Assembly: GCA_022711435.1 (NCBI GenBank) | Contig: JAKLFB010000011.1 | Location: 85,831 to 149,830 of the forward strand | DNA: 64,000 nucleotides | Reading direction: 5' to 3' | DNA from: Verrucomicrobiota bacterium | GTDB taxonomy: Bacteria; Verrucomicrobiota; Verrucomicrobiia; Limisphaerales; UBA1319 | Shown here: positions 59,687 through 64,000 of the stretch, in pieces | Layout of the letters: each line of letters begins with the position of its first letter | How positions within the stretch are numbered: the first letter of the stretch is position 1 | Notes under the pieces: generated by a model | Database searches by the model: none | Seen by the model: the letters and a program-made list of their open reading frames with translations, nothing else | What the model was told of the DNA's origin: nothing | Made by a program: the position numbers and the translations under genes

Positions 59687-59959
59687 GGGTCTGTGCAAAA
59701 AATAATTCCGATTTTGCTGGAGGGGATTGGGCGGGCTGGCAAGGCGCGACGAGCGAGCATACCCGCGCGGTCTGTGAGCGAGGAGCAACAAAGCCAGCGC
59801 GCCCAAGGCCTCCAGCCCGCAGGGGCGGGGCGGCGCCGGGCCATCTGCTTCGTTGCTCGGTCGGTCGAGTATCGCGGGGGGATACACTCCCTCCCTTGCG
59901 CCTCGCATCTGGCCCGGCGGCGCTCCCGCCAAAATCGGAAGTAATTTTTGCACAGACCC
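59687..59959. mobile_element. MITE family A, full copy 2 (273 bp)
   Basis: Same ends as copy 1 (GGGTCTGTGCAAAAAATAATT left; TAATTTTTGCACAGACCC right) and a nearly identical interior, including the words GGCGCGACGAGCGAGCATAC and GGATACACTCCCTCCC. TAA occurs on both sides (59684-59686, 59960-59962) as the 3-bp duplication. It differs from copy 1 by about 15 substitutions and small indels by eye. Inserted just upstream of the DUF6259-type gene. Confidence 0.85.
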
Positions 59960-59989
59960 TAAGGCGGGCGATCAGGCTCAGGATGCGAT

Positions 59990-60127
59990 TCACTCAAGCT
60001 CCACAGATTTGATTTCGCCAATCCACACGTGCCGGGCGCCAGCGTTCGGCCGGCCACAGGGCGTGCATTCTTGAATCATTCGCGTTACGCGCAAAAAGTG
60101 AAGCCCAATTTTCCCCGGGCATATTGG
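59990..60127 (-). pseudogene. C-terminal remnant of an exported protein gene
   Basis: Reading the minus strand gives about 45 residues ending in a stop: KIGLHFLRVTRMIQECTPCG followed by RPNAGARHVWIGEIKSVELE. The ending is typical of beta-sandwich glycan-related domains (DUF1080/LamG-like tails). The frame meets repeat B copy 2 a few bases upstream and has no start, so the 5' part is lost at the repeat. It lies 30 bp beyond MITE copy 2. Confidence 0.55.
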
Positions 60128-60132
60128 GGGGC

Positions 60133-60162
60133 AATGGGGTCGCATCTACATATTTGACAAAT
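60133..60162 (+). repeat. 30-bp repeat B, copy 2 (left end of island)
   Basis: AATGGGGTCGCATCT then ACATATTTGACAAAT; 28 of 30 bases match copy 1 by eye. With the inverted copy 3 at 63279-63308 it brackets 3.1 kb of lower-GC, fragment-rich DNA in transposon-end orientation (GGGG outward). Confidence 0.75.
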
Positions 60163-60457
60163 CCGCCTCCCGCCCGGGAAACCAGTCGGCGACCGGACCA
60201 GACATCGACTCTGTCATGGCAGTAGAATCACAAGCTCGACTTGTCCGAACACCGCAACGCCGTCCAAACAAAAACCCGGTGCCGCCCGAACCTGACCTCG
60301 CCAGAAAAAAGCCCCCCGCTAATTCCCTTTCAAACCGTTCGCTTGACTTCCTCCGTTGAACCGTGGGACCCTTGCCTGCATCGACCCCTGGCCAATTCGC
60401 GTAACGCAACCGAGTTTGAGACAAGAATGGCTCTCAAGGAGGCACAAAGACACGGCG
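60163..60457. other. 295-bp stretch without a supported gene
   Basis: Short open frames here have no recognisable homology. The right end carries CAAGGAGGCACAAAGACACG immediately before the GxxExxY fragment, a purine-rich ribosome-binding-like leader. Composition is visibly less GC-rich than the preceding genes. Confidence 0.5.
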
Positions 60458-60571
60458 ATGATCGAGAATCCGATAGGGACTGTGGCCGTCGATGGTGCGG
60501 TTGAGTTGCACCGGGATCTGCGGCCCGGCTTGCCGGAGACGGTCTATGAAGCGACCCTGGCGAAAGAGGCA
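60458..60571 (+). pseudogene. GxxExxY protein, N-terminal fragment
   Basis: About 38 residues, IENPIGTVAVDGAVELHRDL then RPGLPETVYEATLAKE. This matches the start of GxxExxY proteins (VEVHRxLGPGLLExVYExxL-like), usually about 125 residues. The remaining three quarters are missing: the same frame continues directly into an unrelated exported-protein start at 60575. This is a truncation by recombination, not a frameshift. GxxExxY genes are frequent in islands; their function is uncertain. Confidence 0.6.
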
Positions 60572-60574
60572 GCC

Positions 60575-60817
60575 ATGTTCTTCGCACTCTGCTGCCTCCT
60601 TTTGGCGGCTGAAACGTGCTTCGCTCAGGGCAGCTTCGAGGCTCCACTGTCGGGCAGCTTTGGTGGCACAGGAGGCTTGGTTGCCGGAATAGGCTACTTC
60701 CGTGTGATCGGAACCACCGTCGATTATCAGTTGTCGTTAGGCTCTGTGGCCGAGTCTATTCACACCCGTAAGGAACTATTCCACAATGGACATCCCACGA
60801 ATCTTCAACATCACTGA
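60575..60817 (+). pseudogene. Exported (CHRD/PEP-CTERM-like) protein, N-terminal fragment
   Basis: From an ATG: signal-like MFFALCCLLLAAETCFAQG, then FEAPLSGSFGGTGGLVAGIG and YFRVIGTTVDYQLSLG, which resemble the start of a CHRD-type or choice-of-anchor exported domain. The natural protein should be longer. Here it ends after about 80 residues and its tail overlaps the start of the methyltransferase gene (60786), so the 3' part is replaced. It is fused in frame behind the GxxExxY fragment. Confidence 0.45.
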
Positions 60818-61532
60818 GAGCGCTCACCGCATCCACAACCCGATCACGCCCGAGAAGCTCGCCATTCTCGGCGCGGCGCTGCGTCTGGAATCGGGGGCCC
60901 GAGTGCTCGACCTCGGCAGCGGTTCAGGGGAGATGCTGTGCACGTGGGCGCGCGATCATGGCGTCGTCGGCACCGGCATCGACATGAGCCGGTTGTTCAC
61001 CGAGCAAGCGAAGCACCGCGCTGAAGAACTCGGCGTCGCCGATCAAGTCAAGTTCATCCATGGCGATGCTGCCGGCTATGTCTCGGACGAGAAGGTCAGC
61101 GTGGCAGCCTGTGTCGGCGCCACATGGATCGCCGGGGGAGTCGCCGGCACGATCGAGCTTCTGGCGCGGAGCCTGCGCCCCGGAGGAATCCTCCTCATTG
61201 GCGAGCCCTACTGGCGGCAGTTGCCGCCGACGGAAGATATTGCCAAGGGATGTCTTGCCAGCTCGATCTCCGACTTTCTCACACTTCCAGATCTTCTCGC
61301 GTCTTTCGGCCGCCTTGGCTACGACGTCGTTGAAATGGTTCTGGCTGACCAAGACGGCTGGGACAGATACGAGGCGGCCAAATGGCTCACCATGCGCCGA
61401 TGGCTTGAAGCCAATCCCGGCGACGAGCTCGCGAAAGATGTGCGAGCCAAACTGGCCTCCGAACCCGAGCGCCACGCCGCTTGCACACGTGAATACCTGG
61501 GCTGGGGCGTGTTCGCGCTGATGCCGCGGTGA
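60786..61532 (+). CDS. Class I SAM-dependent methyltransferase
   Basis: 248 residues, intact. Motif I VLDLGSGSGEMLCTWARDHG, motif II region VVGTGIDMSRLFTEQAKHRA, motif III/IV VKFIHGDAAGYVSDEKVSVA and LRPGGILLIGEPYWRQLPP, as in UbiE/small-molecule methyltransferases. The N-terminal helix FNITESAHRIHNPITPEKLA is typical of a widespread accessory-island family. The substrate cannot be told. It is the only complete-looking plus-strand enzyme in the island and may be a transferred or cassette-borne gene; no attC-like site was convincingly seen next to it. Confidence 0.82.
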   Translation: MDIPRIFNITESAHRIHNPITPEKLAILGAALRLESGARVLDLGSGSGEMLCTWARDHGVVGTGIDMSRLFTEQAKHRAEELGVADQVKFIHGDAAGYVSDEKVSVAACVGATWIAGGVAGTIELLARSLRPGGILLIGEPYWRQLPPTEDIAKGCLASSISDFLTLPDLLASFGRLGYDVVEMVLADQDGWDRYEAAKWLTMRRWLEANPGDELAKDVRAKLASEPERHAACTREYLGWGVFALMPR

Positions 61533-61714
61533 TGAGGGGATTACCGGGCGACTCAGAAAGCAAACGATGCAATCGGGTCGGATCCAGACATATTACGAAA
61601 AAGCCATCAGGAGAGTGTTTGTTTGATCGCCGGATCAATCCCATCGGACAAGTCGAACGTCCTCGGCGGCAAGCTTCCGTCGCTGACCTGAGTCGCTGAC
61701 ACACACGGCATGTC
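61533..61714. other. Non-coding spacer in the island
   Basis: 182 bp with no supported gene. A stretch near 61640-61690 (CGAACGTCCTCGGCGGCAAG) vaguely resembles one half of the nearby attC-like sites, but no matching second half was found. Confidence 0.4.
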
Positions 61715-62338
61715 ATGCTGCGAGCCTTCCTCCAAAGATTGGAAGGCGCGCTACACCGCGTGTTGGGATTGCTTGGCGGGCTTGTCTTCGCGTTCGCGCT
61801 GAGCGAGGTTGTCTTGTATCTGTTTGCGGTCTTCCGCTATCACATTCTCTGGTTCATCGGAGGATCAGCAGCTGCATTTCTTTGTTGCAGCGGACTTGGC
61901 TTGGTACTGCCCCGGTTCTTCGCGCGCTTTTTCGTGCCTGTATTCAATGCTTTGGCTAACGACCCGGGTCATGCGATGCGGGGTTTCCGCGGCATGGGGG
62001 TCAAATGCAGGAAACGGCCCTTTGTGTCATTAGTTATGATCGACCCTTTATCAGCCTCTCGCCGCCTAACGCTCCGGCTCACCGACGCCGGACCAATGAT
62101 GCCCGATTGCCAACTGAGACGCGATCCCGGCCTTGCCTGCAGCCGGTTTGTTCGCCGATCTTCTGTACAACTCGATCATCGCGGTGCTCTCCTCCAAGGG
62201 CTGCCGAGGCCGTCACGCTCCGCGTACCCACCGCACGGCAAATCGGCCAACTCGCAAATGCTCGGGTCGTGCTCAACCATTCCGATCAACACCACGATCA
62301 TCGCATCCGCCGCGGAAACCTGCTGTACCCCCGTGTGA
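61715..62338 (+). CDS. Small membrane protein; C-terminal part probably artefactual
   Basis: Codes for 207 residues as it stands. The first 90 are a plausible two-helix membrane protein (HRVLGLLGGLVFAFALSEVV and HILWFIGGSAAAFLCCSGLG), then FFARFFVPVFNALANDPG. From about residue 115 the frame runs through the attC-like site at 62064-62156 and across the opposite-strand DUF2185 gene. The original gene therefore probably ended near 62030 and was altered by a frameshift or recombination. Unknown function. If real it is the only plus-strand gene pointing toward an attC-like site from this side. Confidence 0.4.
   Translation: MLRAFLQRLEGALHRVLGLLGGLVFAFALSEVVLYLFAVFRYHILWFIGGSAAAFLCCSGLGLVLPRFFARFFVPVFNALANDPGHAMRGFRGMGVKCRKRPFVSLVMIDPLSASRRLTLRLTDAGPMMPDCQLRRDPGLACSRFVRRSSVQLDHRGALLQGLPRPSRSAYPPHGKSANSQMLGSCSTIPINTTIIASAAETCCTPV
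62064..62156 (-). repeat. attC-like integron recombination site B (93 bp)
   Basis: Read on the minus strand it starts GGCGAAC and ends in the perfect core GTTAGGC (G/TTRRRY). Its arms pair: CCGGCT with AGCCGG next to the cores, and GCCGG/CCGGC further in, around a variable centre. The left end GCCTAACGCTCCGGCTCACC is nearly the same as the site at 62995. Lies 20 bp beyond the stop of the DUF2185 gene, the normal position for a cassette attC. Confidence 0.65.
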
Positions 62339-62463
62339 AACTGCCACGCGCCGTCTTTGTCATCGTGGGAAACATGCAAGATGGGCTGCCGAAGCCGCAA
62401 GACCTGTGCAGTGGTGAAGACGGCGGCATCCTTCGGGTCTGCGAACGACCAATTGTCTTTCAT
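62176..62463 (-). CDS. DUF2185-like small protein, integron-cassette gene
   Basis: 95 residues: KDNWSFADPKDAAVFTTAQV, then ILHVSHDDKDGAWQFHTG and ELADLPCGGYAERDGLGSPW. The pattern W-x-F-x-D, AVFTT, HDxDDGAWQF and LADLP is that of DUF2185-type proteins. These are small soluble proteins of unknown role that turn up in cassettes and as putative immunity proteins. The ATG was preferred to a GTG at 62478. It lies about 30 nt behind the core of attC-like site A and ends just before site B, the standard cassette layout. Predicted cytoplasmic. Confidence 0.72.
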   Translation of the reverse strand: MKDNWSFADPKDAAVFTTAQVLRLRQPILHVSHDDKDGAWQFHTGVQQVSAADAMIVVLIGMVEHDPSICELADLPCGGYAERDGLGSPWRRAPR

Positions 62464-62493
62464 GGTTCCATCTTTCACGAGACGTGCGATGTC

Positions 62494-62585
62494 AGCGAAC
62501 GCTCAGCTCCCCGATGGCGGCCCGCTGCTGACTCCCGAATTGCCAGGCGGCTCCGCCGGACCGCCATTCGGTGCAGCGATTCAGC
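62494..62585 (-). repeat. attC-like integron recombination site A (92 bp)
   Basis: On the minus strand, core GTTCGCT ends the site and GCTGAAT begins it. The arms CCCCGATGGCGGCCCG and (inverse) CACCGAATGGCGGTCCG pair with one unpaired A, the extrahelical base expected of attC, and the centre holds a further hairpin (GGCGGCTCCGCC). Located between the stop of the 127-residue gene and the start of the DUF2185 gene. Confidence 0.65.
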
Positions 62586-62610
62586 ATTGGTGGATCGGCA
62601 GCGCATAATT

Positions 62611-62994
62611 TTATCGGGTGGCAAATGCCTGGTATGCAGCTTCAAATGTTTCACGAGGCATCCGGAAATAGTCGCGGATCACCTGCTCAGCCTTCGCCCG
62701 GTCAACCAGAATCCGATAGTGCTGTTTGACACAGAAGAAGCGGGTGAACTTCGACCCGAAGACAAGGCGATCTGAATGGAAGACGACCGACTCACGACCA
62801 TTACAGCATGCCTCCAGGAAATCTTCATCTGTTCGAGACAGGCCAAATCCGGTTTTCTCAAGAGCCTCTTCGCCGGAGCCGTAGGACTGCAACGCAGCTT
62901 CGTAGGTAGATTTGAGTTCGGCCAACGCACGCATCTCGTCGCATTCGCCAAGGTCAACCACGGAAAGAGCCCGATTCTGCCGGTAGAGTTTCAT
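62611..62994 (-). CDS. Hypothetical protein, integron-cassette gene
   Basis: 127 residues, not recognised. Sequence is largely helical with no signal or membrane span: KLYRQNRALSVVDLGECDEM, ALAELKSTYEAALQSYGSGE, then HSDRLVFGSKFTRFFCVKQH and EQVIRDYFRMPRETFEAAYQ. The ATG follows immediately (0 bp) after GTTCGGC, the core of the attC-like site at 62995, which is the classical junction of a cassette gene. Site A follows its stop by about 25 bp. Confidence 0.65.
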   Translation of the reverse strand: MKLYRQNRALSVVDLGECDEMRALAELKSTYEAALQSYGSGEEALEKTGFGLSRTDEDFLEACCNGRESVVFHSDRLVFGSKFTRFFCVKQHYRILVDRAKAEQVIRDYFRMPRETFEAAYQAFATR

Positions 62995-63028
62995 GCCGAA
63001 CGTCCCGGCTCACCGACGCCGGGCCAAT
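62995..63028 (-). repeat. attC-like site, truncated half
   Basis: GCCGAACGTCCCGGCTCACC followed by GACGCCGGGCCAAT matches the left arm of site B (about 29 of 34 positions). The matching second arm is missing because MITE family A sequence begins here. On the minus strand the core is GTTCGGC, abutting the ATG of the 127-residue gene. Confidence 0.6.
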
Positions 63029-63170
63029 CTGCTTTGTTGCTCGGTCGGTTGAGTATCGCAGGAGGATACACTCCCTCCCTTGCCTGCCTGCGCCGCCGCG
63101 GCAGGCACGCGCCTGGCATCGGGCCCGGCGGCGCTCCCGCCAAAATCGCAAGTAATTTTTGCACAGACCC
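63018..63170. mobile_element. MITE family A, truncated right part
   Basis: Begins in the middle of the element (GCCGGGCCA), continues through GGATACACTCCCTCCC and ends with AATTTTTGCACAGACCC followed by TTA. The left inverted end is missing. It contains an extra hairpin-like insertion (TGCCTGC...GCAGGCA) absent from copies 1 and 2. It has replaced the second arm of an attC-like site. Confidence 0.75.
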
Positions 63171-63225
63171 TTAGCAGCGCGCCCCGAGAACGCTCCCGGG
63201 GAATCGCATGGCTATCAGGCGTTGA

Positions 63226-64000
63226 ATATTCTGGCCCACGGCGATCGCGCCGCGCCTGGGTTTGATCCCCCTCGCCTCATTTGTCAATTATTCAGATGCG
63301 ACCCCATTGGCCTCGTTCAATCCCGGCTGGCACGACGCCGCCATCGGCGACGTGGACGGCGACGGCGACATCGATATCGTCACCAAGATCTGGAACAAGG
63401 ACGGGGCCACCTACCACGCGGATTACTGGCGGAACGACGCCATCGTGCGCCTGGACAACGGGGTGGACCTCGCCGGCTGGCACAGCGCGGGCGGCCTCTG
63501 GCAGGTCGGCGGCGGCGCCATCGTCGGCCAGCAGAACCCGCCCGGCAGCGGCAATGGCGGCCTTCTTCTCAGCGACCGATCCTTCGGCGATTTCGAGGTC
63601 ACGTTCGAGGTCTGGCCGGACTGGGGAGTGGACACCGGCTTGTACACGCGGACGACGGCTGATGGGAAAGCATACCAGGTCACGATCGATTATCAGGCCG
63701 GCAATCCGCAGGTCCATGACTCCCCCGCCGAGTGGCCCAAAGGCGCCGTTGCGCGGTTCAGGAACATCCGCATCCGAGATCTCAGCGAGAATTCATGGGC
63801 CCCGGATTCTCTGGCGCCCACCGCTCCATCCAACCTCGAGATCACTGCCGTGACAGCCAGCAGCGTGTCGTTGCAATGGCCGGCCTCGATCGACGACGTT
63901 GGCGTCAGCGGCTATCGCGTCTTTCGCAACGGCGTCGAGGCGGGCACGGCTGTCTCGACCCATTTCACGGATGCGGGTCTGGCATCGGATGCGGCCTGCA
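63226..64000 (+). pseudogene. 5'-truncated exported protein gene (VCBS repeat, glycan-binding domain, FN3), runs off the window
   Basis: A frame with no usable start opens after a TGA at 63223. The first part is written in repeat B copy 3 (63279-63308). Recognisable protein follows: HDAAIGDVDGDGDIDIVTKI (an FG-GAP/VCBS Ca repeat), DLAGWHSAGGLWQVGGGAIV and LLLSDRSFGDFEVTFEVWPD (a DUF1080-like/3-keto-disaccharide hydrolase or LamG-like sandwich). Then APTAPSNLEITAVTASSVSL (fibronectin type III) continues past base 64000. Intact homologues would have a signal peptide and earlier VCBS repeats, so the repeat marks the point where the 5' part was cut off. A distant start through the repeat is unlikely. 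Confidence 0.6.
63279..63308 (-). repeat. 30-bp repeat B, copy 3 (right end of island, inverted)
   Basis: Inverse reads AATGGGGTCGCATCT then GAATAATTGACAAAT; about 27 of 30 bases agree with copy 1. Its inner side faces copy 2 at 60133. Confidence 0.75.

Noticed and set aside
60720..60745. GTTAGGC at 60736 as a further attC core
   Set aside because: No matching second arm or pairing spacer within 150 bp, and the bases fit the exported-protein fragment's reading frame.
61640..61700. Partial attC-like word CGAACGTCCTCGG after the methyltransferase
   Set aside because: Single arm only, no inverted counterpart and no clear GTT core.
61950..62050. Hairpin around GATGCGG...CCGCGGCAT with a GGCTAAC word, considered as another attC
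   Set aside because: Left core-like word present but no GTT core at the other end, and arms pair poorly; left as coding/spacer sequence.

Overview
This is GC-rich DNA (roughly 65-68% by eye) that looks like a chromosome segment from the Verrucomicrobiota or a close PVC-group relative, probably a free-living polysaccharide degrader. The evidence is the gene style: a GH97 glycosidase, a Tat-exported Gfo/Idh/MocA protein, an FAD-dependent oxidoreductase with a discoidin-like tail, a DUF6259-type protein, a PEP-CTERM-like sorting tail, LamG and thrombospondin-3-like repeats, and metallophosphoesterase and SGNH/TPR exoproteins. The phylum call is inference; no rRNA or tRNA gene was seen.

Layout. 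1-7.2 kb: end of an M16 peptidase, GH97 enzyme, full-length cobalamin-dependent methionine synthase (metH), CPBP protease. 7.2-14.2 kb, minus strand: a tight run NUDIX-hisF-hisI-membrane protein-trpE-UvrA paralogue-Uma2, with stop/start overlaps at most joints. 14.3-23 kb: a MITE, an RlmI-like methyltransferase, a PurF homologue lacking the catalytic cysteine, Gfo/Idh/MocA oxidoreductase, dimeric dUTPase, aroC, FAD oxidoreductase. 23.2-36.4 kb: five co-directional genes for exported proteins behind a good sigma70-type promoter, dominated by a 2,733-residue protein. 36.5-42.6 kb: polyamine genes (type III decarboxylase, deoxyhypusine-synthase homologue, divergent agmatine deiminase), then a GcvR-like ACT protein and aspS. 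42.7-59.6 kb: C45 acyltransferase-like protein, a 1,343-residue protein of unknown function, SIS protein, metallophosphoesterase, SGNH/TPR protein, zinc ribbon, D-aminoacylase, DUF6259-type protein. 59.7-63.3 kb: a lower-GC scrapyard island with MITEs, gene fragments, a methyltransferase and a small integron-type cassette array. 63.3 kb to the end: a 5'-truncated exoprotein gene.

The strongest candidate for an undescribed system is the 23.4-36.4 kb cluster. Its giant protein combines LamG domains and W/Y/P-rich repeats with a long helical region. That region has a hydrophobic hairpin tip and a C-terminal beta region whose order and short motifs resemble the pore-forming and TcB-binding part of Tc-toxin A subunits. 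It is encoded with a tail-fibre-like protein, a calcium-repeat protein and a probably surface-sorted protein. No TcB/TcC (RHS) partner lies in the window, so a toxin role is only a hypothesis.

The second theme is mobile DNA. A roughly 270-bp MITE with about 35-bp inverted ends and 3-bp TTA/TAA target duplications occurs as two full copies, one truncated copy and one end-to-end remnant. A separate 30-bp repeat occurs three times, twice as an inverted pair around the island. Three attC-like sites lie between 62.06 and 63.03 kb without an integrase.
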